The position numbers were made by a program, and so were the translations under genes. Positions 10,179-23,025 of a DNA stretch of 45,380 nucleotides are shown piece after piece. Within the stretch, counting starts at the first letter, position 1, and the number at the start of each line of letters is the position of its first letter. Origin of the DNA: Fomitopsis serialis (lineage: Eukaryota; Basidiomycota; Agaricomycetes; Polyporales; Fomitopsidaceae); assembly GCF_022376445.1 (NCBI RefSeq), contig NW_025955285.1, forward strand, positions 1 to 45,380, given 5' to 3'. The notes under the pieces were generated by a model. It did no database searches, was not told where the DNA came from, and worked only from the letters and a program-made list of their open reading frames with translations.

Positions 10179-10612
10179 GCATCGTTGCCTTGTCGAATCG
10201 GCGCACCACTCCGATGAGAAGGAAAGCCTTGCCCTGATGGACGTTGTATGAAGTTTGTACACAATTGTAACATAGTCTTTCCTGGATTCTGTAAGATGAA
10301 CAGAATTCATCGCTCTGGCAGCCATTGGATCGAGTACCTATAGTAAGTGTGTCGTCGCGAGAACAACTCGGTGAGAGGAAGATCCAGTGGACTTCAGTGT
10401 GAAGTGAGCCGTTCTATGTACATACTGTAAGTTGCCCAGCCTGCGCTTTCGATGCTGCGCCACAATGGGTAAACAATGACAAATCGATCGCCGAGCGACG
10501 AGAGCCTCTCCGAGAGCACGACTGGGGCACAACCGTACTTAGCGTTGTGCGCGCCGCCAACGGCTACGTTCTCTGTCTAACCCCTGCGTAGATCGCCACC
10601 AACTCTTCCAAA
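10179..10612. other. Gene C 3' UTR and PRP6 promoter region
   Basis: No gene. The first part is the 3' UTR of gene C, and it resembles the end of the B unit up to about 10500. No clear TATA box is seen before the PRP6 start, which suits a housekeeping promoter. Confidence 0.5.
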
Positions 10613-13600
10613 ATGGCGACAAATAACAAGGCCAATAAGCTGGCCTTCCTTTCCATGCCGGCGCCGGCGTCCTATGTCGCTGGTCTTGGACGAGGTGCTT
10701 CGGGATTCACTACCCGTTCTGATATTGGTCCGGCTCGTGAGGGACCCTCCGCAGAAGTCATTGCGTAAGTGCAGTCACTCCCTTACTAGGTGCTCTAGCT
10801 GAACCCTGTTCCAGCGAGGCCCAAGCTAAGCGAGGAGAAGAGACGGAGGTCGACCCGGACCAGTTCCAAGACCCTGACAACGAATACGGTCTCTTTGCTG
10901 GGACTACGTACGAGGCGGATGATGAGGAGGCAGACCGGATATACGAGCAGGTGGACCACAACATGGATGCCCGGCGGCGGGCTCGCAGGTACGTTGTTGT
11001 AATTCAAATACGCTCGCGTCTGCTCACAGTTGTTGTCCAGGGAAGCGTTGGAGAACGAGGAGCTTTCGAAACATCGAGCTGAACGACCAAAGATCCAGCA
11101 GCAATTCGCGGACCTGAAGCGTGGCCTGGCGGTTGTCACTGACGAAGAATGGGAGAGCATTCCAGAGGTGGGCAATCTTACGCGGAAAAAGCGGAAAAGG
11201 GACGAGAGGTCATTTGTTGTGCCCGACAGCGTCATCGTCGGAGACAGATCTAAGACGGAATACGAAAACGCGTTAGACTCGAGGCAACAATCGGTGCGTC
11301 TTCTGGTAGTGATCATGGACGTGTACTCATTCCGGGTCATGTTCTCGTAGATGGGAGGCTTCGAAACCCCAGCGGACAGTGGCACACTCACGAACTTTGT
11401 GGAGATGGGTCAAGCTCGTGACAAGATCTTGTCGTTGAAACTGGATCAGGCGAGTGTGGTCATATTGCGTCGTTCACGCATTAACTAAATCTGCTCTCCA
11501 GGTATCTGGCACTTCCACTAGCTCTGGTCTCTCCACCTCTATCGATCCCAAAGGCTACCTCACCTCCCTGGACAGCGTCGTGATCAAGACCGATGCCGAG
11601 ATTGGCGACATCAAGCGTGCACGCATGCTATTCGATTCTCTTGTTAAGTCGAACCCCAAGCACTCGCCCGGTTGGATCGCCGCTGCTTGTCTGGAAGAGC
11701 ACGCCGGCCGAATGGTCGCAGCACGCAAGATCATTAAGCAAGGCTGCGAGCAATGTCCGAAGAGCGAGGACGTCTGGCTCGAGGCTGCGCGATTGCACGT
11801 ACGTGTCGAGAGTATGCTGTACGGTGTTGATACCATGGTACTGACTGCCTCCACAGAATAACGACGATGCCAAGGTCGTCCTGGCTAACGCTGTACAACA
11901 TGTCGGCCAGAGCGTCAAGATTTGGCTGGCCGCCGCTGATTTGGAGCACGACATCAAGGCCAAAAAGCGCGTTCTGCGAAAGGGTAAGTCATAGCGAGCA
12001 TGCGAGGCGGCATCTACTGATGCCACCCTCAGCTCTCGAACATATCCCGAATTCCGTACGCCTATGGAAGGAGACCGTCAACCTCGAATCCAATCCTGTT
12101 GATGCGCGCATCATTTTGTCTCGCGCGGTCGAAGTCATACCTCTCTCGGTAGAGCTATGGCTAGCCCTCGCCCGTCTCGAGACACCCGAGAAGGCCAAGG
12201 CAGTCTTGAACAAGGCTCGTAAGGCGGTGCCTACAAGCCACGAGATCTGGATTGCGGCGGGCAGACTGCTCGAGCAGGAAGCGTACGCCACCGAGAAGCC
12301 GGAAGGGAAGCGGAACGAGGAGCTTGAAGTCGTCGATAAGACTATCGCAGCCGGCGTGCGGCAGTTGCGCGCGCACGGCGTGCTGCTCACCCGCGAGCAG
12401 TGGCTGAAGGAGGCGGAGCGTTGCGAGAGCGAGGGATCTCCACGCACGTGCGAGGCGATCGTGAAAGCCACCGTGGCGATGGAGGTTGAGGAGGAGGACA
12501 GACTCGACACTTGGATGAGCGACGCTGAGAGTGCGGAGCCTCGAGGCCATGTTGGGACGGCGCGGGCAATCCTGGCGTATGCGCTCAAGGTATTCCCGGA
12601 CAAGAGGGCCTTGTGGCGGAGAGCTGCGGATCTCGAGAAAGCGCATGGCACAAGGTCGGTCCATTTTTCTTGCCGCAGTCCAGTCTGTTGCCTGACTATC
12701 GCCGCAGAGAGTCACTCAACGCAATCCTCGAGAGGGCTGTTCATCACTGTCCCCAGGCCGAGGTCCTCTGGCTCATGTGGGCCAAGGAGAAGTGGCTCGC
12801 CGGCGACGTTCCCGCTGCACGTGAAGTTCTGGAGAGGGCCTTCGTTGCCAATCCAGAAAGCGAACAGATTTGGTTGGCCGCTGTCAAGATTGAAGCTGAG
12901 AATGGCGAGCTCGGCGTCGCGAGAGAACTTCTTGTGCGCGCCCGAACTGTGGCCGACACCCAGCGGGTGCGTCTTCTACTCTGTGCGATTACGTGACATT
13001 GCTCTGACAACCTCATGTAGATTTGGATGAAGTCTGCCGTTTTTGAGAGACAACAGGGGAAAGCCGACACCGCGCTCGAGACACTCGCTACGGCTATCAA
13101 GAAGTATCCCAAGTTCGCGAAGCTCTATATGATCCAGGGTCAGATCCACCAAGACCGCAAGAATTATGCCGCTGCTCGGGCTTCCTACGCTGGCGGCATC
13201 AAGCAATGTCCTAAGGAAGTTACCCTTTGGATCCTTGCCAGCCGATTGGAAGAGGCGGACGGAAAGAGTATCAAAGCAAGGGCACTCCTCGATAAGGCTC
13301 GTCTGGCCAATCCTGGCAGCGACGTTCTATGGGCTGAAGCGGTGGGCGTCGAAGAACGCAGTGGAGGCGCTGCACAGGCCAAGACGGTGCTGGCGAGAGG
13401 TAAGCTACCCAAGGTTACGTTTTCTGGCGCGATATTGACGCCGTCTTTGTACCCAGGTCTGCAAGAATGCCCGACCTCTGGTTTGCTGTGGTCCATGACC
13501 ATATGGTCGGAGCCACGTCCCACACGGAAGTCCCGCTCCGCCGACGCCCTTCGCAAAGCCGCAGACGACCCCTTGGTGCTGTCCACTGTCGCACGGCTCT

Positions 13601-13921
13601 TCTGGGCTGAGCGGAAGATCGAGAAGGCGAGGCAGTGGTTCGAGCGCGCTATCACCGCCAATCCTGACGTAGGAGACAACTGGGGATGGTGGTTGAAGTT
13701 TGAACGGCAACACGGGATCTCAGTGAGTCCACCATTCTTCTCATGCGGTGGTCCGGCCGCTGATCAATCGACCACAGGAGCAACAGGACGAAGTAGTCAA
13801 GAAATGCGTCGCCGCAGAGCCTCACCACGGTTCAACGTGGCAATCCATTGCTAAGGATCTCAAGAACACCCAGAAAGGTACCAAGGAGATTCTGGAGCTT
13901 GTCGTCGCCGCTTTGCACTGA
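10613..13921 (+). CDS. prp6: Pre-mRNA splicing factor PRP6 (U4/U6.U5 tri-snRNP, HAT/TPR-like repeats)
   Basis: PRP6 bridges U5 and U4/U6 snRNPs in the tri-snRNP in the nucleus. Exons 10613-10764, 10815-10988, 11041-11293, 11351-11449, 11502-11798, 11857-11983, 12033-12654, 12708-12966, 13021-13399, 13457-13722 and 13778-13921 give 923 residues, the usual family length, with every frame joining. The N-terminus shows the PRP1_N region: [23 protein letters not shown], then [20 protein letters not shown] and [23 protein letters not shown]-like ([12 protein letters not shown]) and [15 protein letters not shown] are family signatures. The rest is a run of HAT repeats (patterns such as [48 protein letters not shown]). 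The fourth intron (11450-11501) starts with GC rather than GT. Weak in-frame GT alternatives a few codons downstream would add two or three residues. Confidence 0.96.
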
Positions 13922-16193
13922 GTGATATGTATGCTGTGGGCTTCGTGGTATTCTGTTGTATTTGTATGCTATATTATCATTCCTTCGCATAGATCTTGAT
14001 CAAGGCCACCATTACGCGGTTGCACGGAGGTAGCGTTCTGTTCTGCGTAGTAGAGGTATCCACTGGATCTCCTGCGATCGCCTCACCATCGGTATGCTGC
14101 TCCGCACCGCCTCAGTGTAATTTCTCTCCAAGATGCCGTGAAGTCGATATACGGAAGTGCTGGTACATGGTCCATGGAACTCTACTTACGTTGACTCGGA
14201 GCCACCAGAATCTCACGCACAGAGGACGTGACATTCTTGCTGTATGGACGGCGCCCGGGAGGAGACATGAGATGATCTTCCAGAGCTTCCGCGTCTGCCA
14301 AGGTCACTTGGGAGAGTTGGCAGAATAACTTGCGCCAAGACTTCATTCATTGTTACGGCGAGCAATGCTCTGAGCTCGAGCCAGCGGTGATTGTACGGAC
14401 ATTGTTGGACGAGTATTGCCGCATGCCAAGTTGTTCGCCATGCGCTGCGACGTTGGCTTCGAGCGCTCTGCATCTATGCGAATTACGAACAAAACTTACC
14501 GCATAACATCACGGCGGGGAGCCATTGGCAGGACCAAAGAGTGGGATCGTACATGCCGGTAGGGATCTGGCAGGAGGTGCCACCTTCCCCCGGCGGAATG
14601 TCAGATGTCAGGGTCCTCGCATGTTTCGTGAGGGTGACCGACAGGAGTGAGACGTGCTGGGCAGGATAGTCAGTTCGATACTTCCAAATGATAAAGCCAC
14701 ACACCTCGCAGCGACTAGACTGACAAAGTTATCTATAGGGCTGGAGACACTACAATGACGGTAGCGTCTTCGAGTCTGTGGTCCAGTCACGAGTACGTTC
14801 CTCATCGTCTTGACAGGACTTTGTCATCCTGTGAATTTCGGGGATTTATGCGGGGAGAACTTCGTGATAAGTCACCGCAAAGCGTAGTCAATACGTATGT
14901 TAGTCTAACCACCTTGGGATGATGCAATGCGGCGGGCCGGGCGGTGGAAGAGTCTGACAGCCTGAAGCACTAACCTGTCTAGGATATATGCCGACCAATT
15001 CAGTGTAGATCCCGGAGGAATTACGACCGCAGTGGCCATGGCTCCCCGCCGGCAATCATGACTTACGTTGAATCGGTGGTGGACATGGCACGGATAATCA
15101 GGCCGTCGCTGGGCTCGTCCCCTGCCGTCGCAAGCAATACGTGGGTGATTCCCCACCACTTCAAGCTATGGCAGCAAGATGTTGCAGCAAAATTGATGGC
15201 CCTAATGCTCGTTGTCCGTATCGAATTTGCAGCGGATGCTTCACCCTTCGAGAACTGCCCAGCCGAGCGCAATGATGACCTAAGAAAATCTAGAGAATGG
15301 GTGAGGGCGTCATGGAGCACTGGCTCACCTGTTTCCCGCACATACATAACTGAGACGTTCGTCAGACATGAAATCCGTCATCAAAGCACAGTCGGACTAA
15401 TAGCTGCGTATTTATCTTTCACCACATGGGACTACTGTTGAAGTTACACCGTGTTAACGAGGAACCCCAGACATCTTCCGATATACACACCTTCCTGACA
15501 GCCTTACTACATCTTCCCGTCACCGCGGTGCGAGCTCCTGAAGGACAACATAAGCATCCGACGTAAGTGGGACATGGTTGTGCTTAAAATGGGTTAGTGG
15601 GCTACCGCCAGTCATTGTCAGACGTACACTGGATGACCAGGCCGTAATCCACACACTTTTTGATGGAGCGGACATGAACAAGGTGACACGTCCAATAGGG
15701 TGAATGATATTACTCACCTCTGCCCACAGGCAACCCATAGGTGATTACTTACAAATTTTGTTCCACGTCAAATTACGCATCCAACATATTGCTCCTGAAG
15801 AGCTTCACGGTCGACTGCGATGCTGCCAAGCCGCGGTAGCCCAAGGATGCGTTCTTATCGCGGACCGACTGCTCTGACATCGCTGATCTCCGGGTGATGG
15901 GTCGACGGACGCAGACGGACGCCCGATCCCTGTCCGCGTCAATCAGCCTATGGGTACGGGACCCGGATCACAAAGTGTACCGAGTTGTCAAGGAACACAC
16001 CTGAGTACGTCGGAGATGTCCGCGCCACCAGATGTGGGATAGTATGGACGCATCGTCACACTGCGCACGGAAACAAATCTTCCAACGAGCGCGGCTTGAG
16101 CGCGGCCGCATGATTACGCCAGACGCTAGCTTGCGCGCAGTGTGCATCACTCGGCCTTGGGCGATTTGAACCCGAAGAGAACATGGAGGCGAC
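13922..16193. other. Region after PRP6 without a convincing gene
   Basis: The first part should be the PRP6 3' UTR. Several short frames on the minus strand (14213-14473, 14483-14704, 15063-15347) contain hydrophobic stretches and GTAAGT-like donors and might be pieces of a decayed membrane-protein gene, but no continuous spliced model or family signature emerged. Confidence 0.3.
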
Positions 16194-16811
16194 ATGGCCG
16201 CTCCTCGTCATGCCGTGACATTCCTACAAATGCGTTCAGCTTCTAAGCTTCACGAGTGCCTATTGCGAGACGCACGAATGCAATTTCCTACCATGCGGGC
16301 GGTACCGTCGAGCGTCTTCAATGCTTCTAGCAGCGTCCTATCGCGATTGAGAGGCGCCATCACGCCCACTTCCGAGCTTTCACGGATCGTACGGACGCAT
16401 TGTGGGTCATCGGTGAATAGGTTCACGGACCTCCTCGATCGAGCGACTTGGGTCAACCGGCTGTACAGCCTTGCCGCTGAAGACACACCGACAGCCGACG
16501 ACCACGGGTCACGATGCTCCGTTCATATAGAGGTCGTGGACCATATGGCGGAAGTCATAGATCTGTCGCGCGGAAAAGTCCGGCGTGTCAGGTTCAGCGA
16601 AAACCATTCAGACAGCAGCTTTGAAAGACTCATCGCAAACCGCTGCAATGAAACTGCGGCCAAGCTATGTGTCCGGGGTGAGACCATGCTGGCGGGTATC
16701 ATTTTCCGGGTGTATGCATCGCGAGACGTTGATAGAGCACTGACCTTGTGGTTTTGTGCAGATGAATCCTGTACGGCGAAGGTCGTTGTAAAACTTGATA
16801 GGGACCAGTAG
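16194..16811 (+). CDS. Possible orphan protein of 205 residues (doubtful)
   Basis: A single uninterrupted ATG-started frame of 205 codons, longer than its neighbours in this gene-poor stretch. The N-terminal half is Ser/Arg-rich and mixed; the C-terminal half (around CSVHIEVVDHMAEV, then LAGIIFRVYAS and CTAKVVVKLDRDQ) has alternating hydrophobic residues that could fold. I recognise no family, signal peptide or membrane segment. There is no clear TATA box or intron, and codon use is not obviously biased as in the firm genes. It may be a chance frame. Confidence 0.2.
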   Translation: MAAPRHAVTFLQMRSASKLHECLLRDARMQFPTMRAVPSSVFNASSSVLSRLRGAITPTSELSRIVRTHCGSSVNRFTDLLDRATWVNRLYSLAAEDTPTADDHGSRCSVHIEVVDHMAEVIDLSRGKVRRVRFSENHSDSSFERLIANRCNETAAKLCVRGETMLAGIIFRVYASRDVDRALTLWFCADESCTAKVVVKLDRDQ

Positions 16812-18900
16812 CATGTCCGATCATGAATCGTCTCATAGACGAACTTCTACCCGGGTAGTGCGACCGGCCGGCATGGGCCCATACCAAGCCCATACCGAAG
16901 TCATTTTCTCCCGACATCCATACTTGATCTCCGGAGCTGGGTACTGAAGCGCCACGTCCTGCGAGTCAAGTCGACGCGCTCCGAGCGTCCCAGCGCCGAG
17001 TACTTTCCGACTACGCCAGATGGATGATATCAGCCGCGGGACTTCTGCTCCGCTGTAGGACCTGTTACAAATGAATTACATGTATGCTCCCCATTTGAGC
17101 ATGCGCACCTACACAACCGGCAGCGCTATGTTCTGCGAGGGCATCGACAGCGACAGCGGCTTCCTCGCATGAATGCTTCGCATGTTTCAGGTCGTTCCAA
17201 TAACGCAGCGACGTAACGCCCACCTGTCGGGCCTTTCAACGGACCTCACCTCCCCACGCGCGATGCCCAGAATCACTGACTGCCTAACCAAACAGTTGCG
17301 ACGCACTGTTCGTCAACGTCGTGGCGGGAGTTCTGACATCATCAGCAGGCAGCAGTGTCATTCCTGTTCGCGCGAGATTGATCCGCATACTCGCACAACC
17401 TTCAGGAATTGCCCGGGTCCGGCCAATGTGATCCCTGCGGCCATAGTAGGCGTCAGCAGCTTATTGCTGGCCGGATGGCATGAGAACGATGGCGGGAGTG
17501 GATGTTGAGCGCGGGAACCCGCCCGGGCGCGGGCGGCGCTGTCACGACACATCTGTCGATGCAACGCGTCAGGTTGAACACCGGACGTCACGAAGTGATC
17601 AGCGGAGACTCGTCGCACAGACGCGGCTCCCACCAAGGGCACAGCGAGAGAATAGGCGTTGGGTACTCACGAGAAAGTCGGAGGAATCTGCACACGCTCG
17701 GTGATCACACTGTGCATGTCTTCTCACCACGCCGGTCGCGGGCATCTGCCGGACTGCACCTAGAGCTGGGAGAAGCGGCTCCTTAATGAAAGTGTGGAAT
17801 GCAGCAGTGATCATTGGTCAAGAGTGTGTGCTCCCCGACAGAGCTCGACACCCAAGGGACGGCGGAGGTGATGTAGAGTTGACGTACTACAGACATGTAC
17901 GGTGGCAGTGAAAGCGCAAGGCAGCTGAGATGCCAGACAGTGGACTGTTCTACACGGAGCGAGACCGTCAGACAGCAGCCGACGAGACATTCCTGCAAAA
18001 AAGAATGACGTACGTACGGCAGCATGGTCGGCCTGCAGCTGGACTGGCGAAGTTGGCATCGAAGCGCCATTCGTCTATGGTCGCAACCACGCTACGGAAG
18101 CAAGGTGTACCACTCAGCTCAGACAGAAGTACCGTGACAGTCAATTTGACAAGCATCGGTATGTCATGCTCCTGCTGGAAACGATCAGTCAGCTCCAAGG
18201 CGCGTCATACACGCTCTGCTTCTGTGAGACAAGGCCACTATGAGTGAGGCAACGTAGTCTCCGTTGCAAGAACGACAAGCGCGTTTAAAGAGGCAACGCA
18301 CCTTTGCAAGGGAACGCTAGCGCCAGAAGCTACGACAGTCACAGGGCACGAAACACATATACAAATGCGTCGCAATCGTTGCCTGCACTAAGAGAGAGAC
18401 ACGAAGATAGCATGAGATTGCTGTATCAAAACATTGCAATTCGATCAACGTAAAGAGCTACCTGGCAATCTTCACTGTGGAGCCAGCACGTTCGGACACT
18501 GTTGGACTTGCCAGCTTTTCGGGTTATGTTGCGTACGTACAGACCAATAGGCGCAGCGTTCCGCCCGGATTCAGGTGCATGGTGGAGACGAGTAAGCAAA
18601 ACAAGTCTCTGCTGCACCGTATGAGAATCACTTACGAACACTCGGAGCGCCTGGAGCCTCAGCGGCACGACAGCGATAAGACCCGCATACGTACAGATAG
18701 GATGCCTGCAGCCTGCACGCATTAAACCTGACAGAAACCTGTACGCAACGCCTAGCGTACCGCGCAGCGCAAGTTGCTTGCAGCCGCGGTGGCGACAGTA
18801 ACACCCACTACTGGCAGGCAATCCCGGCGGTCCATCACTGCAAGTGATCGACCGGCACGTCGATTAGGACGCACCAGCGGTCCCGGTCCAGGCCCGACCC
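16812..18900. other. Intergenic stretch, nothing assignable
   Basis: Only short overlapping frames on both strands, none with a recognisable motif. No tRNA-like clover-leaf or long repeat was seen. Confidence 0.35.
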
Positions 18901-21900
18901 GCCGCTAGGGCAGCACAGGGAAAAGCTTATGGCATGCGCACCTGCAGAACGATCGTCCGAGTCCACCGCTGGCGCAACAAACGCGCCCCGCGAGCCGTGG
19001 CCCGTAGCGTCGCAGCCGCGCCCACATCAAATTCAATATTTTCCACTCTTCCCGGAGATGCACCTTCCTTTGCGGGCACAGATCCGCGGGGGGCGGCGGC
19101 CCGGGCGGGCGAGCAGTGATCTGGCGTTGCGCGATGATGTCGATAGGCTGGTCGACCCGCCGGGCTCGCGCGAGCCGTACTGTAGCCGAACCACAGCAAC
19201 CCGGATTTTTCGCGTACGCGATCGCACATGGCCGCATCCCAGAGCAGCAAAGGCGGGGATCGCGATGCGGGCCAGGTACGAGCTGGCAGGCGGAAGCATC
19301 TCATCTCGATAGTAAATTTGCTGGCTACGGGATGTTGCGAGCTCGGGCGCTTGCGCGCCAAGCCACATACCGTGACGGTGGCTGCGTCGGACTGGCTGGC
19401 CCCGCTGCGGTACCGTATGGCGATTGGCCAGCTCGAGGCTTGCGCTGCCTGGCCAATCCACGCGACCGTGGCGGTAGAGACGACATTGGCTGGGCTGCGG
19501 CGACGACGGGCGCAGGTACCGAGCTTGCAGCACGCTGTCTCGGATGCAGAACGGCCGATCGACTGTCTCGCGGTCTTGCGCAGGCCGGACGCCAGGGGAG
19601 ATGTCCTAAGTTATGTACACAGTGAAGAGGGGCCGCCCGAACGTCCTGGACCCTGCGCGCAAAACACAGCGGCGCGGGATGACTGTCCGACCGCGCGCCT
19701 GACCATGGCTGCAGACGACGGGAGCGGTTACATGAGAGCGGGAACCTCGGCGGAGAGCCGAACGTCGACGCCCGTATTAACGCAGAGCAGCCCGGTATGG
19801 CAAGGGGAACATACGGCCCTGGCAGAGGAAGACACGAAGCGCGGCTGCGTATGGCAAGAAGACAAGCGTATAACGTTAGACGCGACAAACGCTCACCCTG
19901 ATTGCGAGGCCTGACCGTCAAAGTTCCCCACCGTCGCGGTCCGACGTCTATATCCCCCGCCCCCAAGGCTCACGCTCGCGCGGCCGCTGTACGTGTAGGA
20001 GACAGGGAATTAGAGTGCGCGCGGGCGTGATTCGCTGCCCAGTCCATGACGGCCCTCATACCGCACTCCGTGGGACGAAAACGCTATGCTGTACACGAAT
20101 TCGCTCATGGCGGATCGAGCTCGGGCGAGCATTCCGAACTGCTCGTGGGTCCCGCTCGCAGTCTGCGCATGTCCCAGCGCGGAGAAACCGATGTAGTCAT
20201 TGAGTCATCGTTTGGTCATACGTGACGCCCGCCCGCCGGCGAAGCAGCTGCGCGTTCGGGATGGAGGAGGGGACAGGTGTTGGCGGGCGTGACTCGGATC
20301 TGGTAGCGGATTTGCGCTGTCTTTGGGTGTCGCACGCTCATGTCCGAGCGGGCCACGGGTTGCTTGGGCTTGCGAGTGCCCGACCAGAGTCTCCCAGACG
20401 GGTCGCGCGCCGTGGGCAATACCGCATCGTCACAACCATACGTATGCTCGCGGACTTGCTGCGGCCGCGCTGTGTGACTCGTCGTCGACGGACGCTGATG
20501 ACATGGACCTCGAGGCGTGCGTGGTCGAGCTAGTCTAGTGCAGAGCGTGGCGGAACCATTCGTTGGTGTCGGATAGCCTCCGGGCGCGTGAGCCTTCCGG
20601 TGCTCTGCACGCGGACGAATAGATGGTAGTGAGAAACCGCGCGTGGCGATTGGCCCGGCGCAACTCAAACGGACGTGGTCGTTCGCTGACGAGGCACGGT
20701 ATGCGCACTCACCTCGTACAACGTAGGCCGCCTCCGGCTTAGGCTCCCGAGCCTATCAAGCTCAGGCTCACTGTGTGGGCGCTTCGACGTGAGCAGGCCA
20801 CGATCGATACGATGGGGATCGGATGGCAGCGGGCGACGGGCGCGGGCGCGATCGAGGCAGGCCGACCGGAGCAACAGAAGCATCGTGGACGCAGGCGATA
20901 GTGCACGGAGCTGGGCGAAAGGACCGAATGCTCCGTGTCGTGATGAATCATACCAGGCATCCCCTATCGTCCATCCGCGTCCGTGCGCCGCGCGATCGCG
21001 AGGCCGTTTACAGGATCTGTATGTAACGCAAACGCAGGCCACACGGATCGCCTCCGGGGAGCCTCAGACGCGCCGCGCTAAAATGAACGGGTGACTGATG
21101 CGTGATCATCCGTCGACGCCAGGAGATGGTCGCCTCGCTCGTGTACGGGGGCGGGTGCGTGAGACGGGCGCGTGGCTGTCGCATGGCAGGACGCGAGGCG
21201 GATTGTTTTGTGTTTTGCGAGACAGCGAGGCCTGCAGGGGTGTTGTTGACGAGAGACGAGGACACGATGCAGACCAGCGCAGCTGAGCGTCCCGGAGAGA
21301 GTTAGCGTCGCGCGGTGCGTGTAGTACGCGTGCGCGCACACATTGCAAGGATAATATTCACGTCAACGGCTGTCCACGGGCCGCGCAGTGCGGAGTGCAC
21401 AGCAATGCTGATCGCGCGGGCGTGCGTGAACCGATGTCGGGGTGTCGGGCGCAGAGAGAAGACCGATTGGCAGATGACACTACTGTGAGATGGTTGCGGG
21501 CGTACGGAGAGCCGGATCACCAAGAACGGTGATCGTTGTGGCGATAGGAGGATGGTAGGAGCGTGGCCGCTGTAGTGAGCGAGTCAGCAACAGCTAGTAG
21601 ACATGTGACGGACGGCAGATCCGAGGGGCGGGGCGATCTGCGCGAAGGAGGGAGCGCGATGTACGAGATTGGCAGGAGGCGTCCGGTGGCGGCGGGCGAG
21701 ACCTGTCGACGCCAGTGGCAACGGAGCACTGGTGAAACATGATCACGATCACGACGGAGCATGGGCGAGGACGCCGTCGGACACAGCGGCGGCGCGCACG
21801 AGGGATGCTTCCGGCGGGAGACGCGGCGCGCGCGCGATCGGGGCGGGCGCGACGCCGGGGGCGGAGATGGCGGGCGGCGGGCGGGGGCGGGGAAGGCCAC

Positions 21901-22790
21901 GGCGGACGGACGCGGGGACAGGCCAATCAGAGCGGGGACGCTGAGCGTGATAGACGCGTCTTCGAGTTCGCCCGGCAAGAGCCGCAGCTGCGCGGGATCG
22001 AGATTGCGGGAGCGCGAGATCGGGCGTTGTTGAGATTGGGCGATAGGCACGCGGGGCATGTGCTTCGTGCCAGGAATGGGCAAGCGGGTCGCTTGCAGGA
22101 GGGAAAACCCGGGGCTGGACCGCCAGCCCTGGGTCGGTGAGGTAAAACAGGGCCTTTGCGGCGGGGAATGGTCGGGTCTGTCGGGCAGAGGGCGACCAGC
22201 ACTGCGACTGTGAGGTGCGGACGCTGTAGGTGGCGGGCGACGGCTGCATTGCGGTGGAAATTGAGAGGGGATGGAAGCGACGCGAGAGCAAGCCTGCAGA
22301 CGCGGACGGGTTGGGAAATGGACTGGGAAATCGCAGCGGGGCACAGTACGGAGGACGTAATGGGGGGTAGGCGCCCGGGAGGAGCCAATGGGGGCCGGGG
22401 AGCCAGAAGAGGACGGGGGATCGCAAAAAGAATATTAGGGTTGAGGCAGGGCCCGGATAAGGGAAGAGGACGGCAGGCAAGCGAGGGAGCGCTCTGGAGA
22501 CGGTCTCGACTGGGCAGAACGCAGAGGCGGGGGCACAGGCGGGGGCAGTGATTGGCCCGGGCGAGGACGCGCCGGTGGCCGGCAACCACGGGGCCAATGG
22601 GCGGCCGGCGCCTGGGGGCGGATGACGTCTGGAACGGATAAGGCAGGAGGCAGCCCGTCGCGGTGTGGCCGTCCGGGCATGCGGCCTGGGACGGAGGACT
22701 GTCACGCGTGACGGCAGGGATTCAGCTGCTCGGAGCTCGCATCGGGCAGCCAATGGGAGCGGGCGCTCGTTCGAGGCCTCCCACTCGCGC
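18901..22790. other. Long CpG-rich, G-skewed upstream tract before the ECL1-like gene
   Basis: From about 18.9 kb the sequence becomes markedly CpG-rich, and from about 21.5 to 22.75 kb the plus strand is strongly G-rich (runs such as GGCGGGCGGGGGCGGGG near 21875). Large overlapping frames on both strands (for example 21749-22864 minus, Pro/Arg-rich) are what stop-poor GC-rich DNA gives by chance, so I do not call genes. CCAAT boxes recur. The tract could be an extended promoter or the template of a long non-coding or divergent transcript. Confidence 0.45.
22385..22754. promoter_or_regulatory. Cluster of four CCAAT boxes upstream of the ECL1-like gene
   Basis: CCAAT at 22385, 22594 and 22750 (plus strand, each followed by GGG) and ATTGG at 22551 (minus-strand CCAAT) fall within 370 bp, 270 to 640 bp before the ATG at 23026. 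CCAAT is the known target of the heterotrimeric HAP/NF-Y complex. The shared CCAATGGG form suggests more than chance. Function is inference. Confidence 0.5.
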
Positions 22791-23025
22791 CCATCAACAG
22801 GCGAGTGCGATAAATAATCTACGCCTCCTCTCCCGCTCCTCCCCACTCCCAGCGCCATCCGCACGTCCTCTGCCTCTCGCTGCCGCCAAAGTCCCGCCGC
22901 CTCTGCCCTCCACGCAGGCCGCCCCAGGCACCCTAGGCAGCCACCCGCCCCCTGTTTCGTCTTGGGCCGCCTCTACCCGCACCTCATATAGCTCCCCGTC
23001 CTGGCACACGCCCCCACTCTCCGCC

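Noticed and set aside
16145..16175. Minus-strand GGGTTCAAATCGCCC, resembling a tRNA B box
   Set aside because: The T-stem does not pair around the loop and no matching D-arm, anticodon arm or acceptor stem is present nearby.
21749..22864. 371-codon minus-strand open frame
   Set aside because: Pro/Arg/Ser-rich translation with no domain, in a GC-rich stop-poor tract where several other frames are open too.
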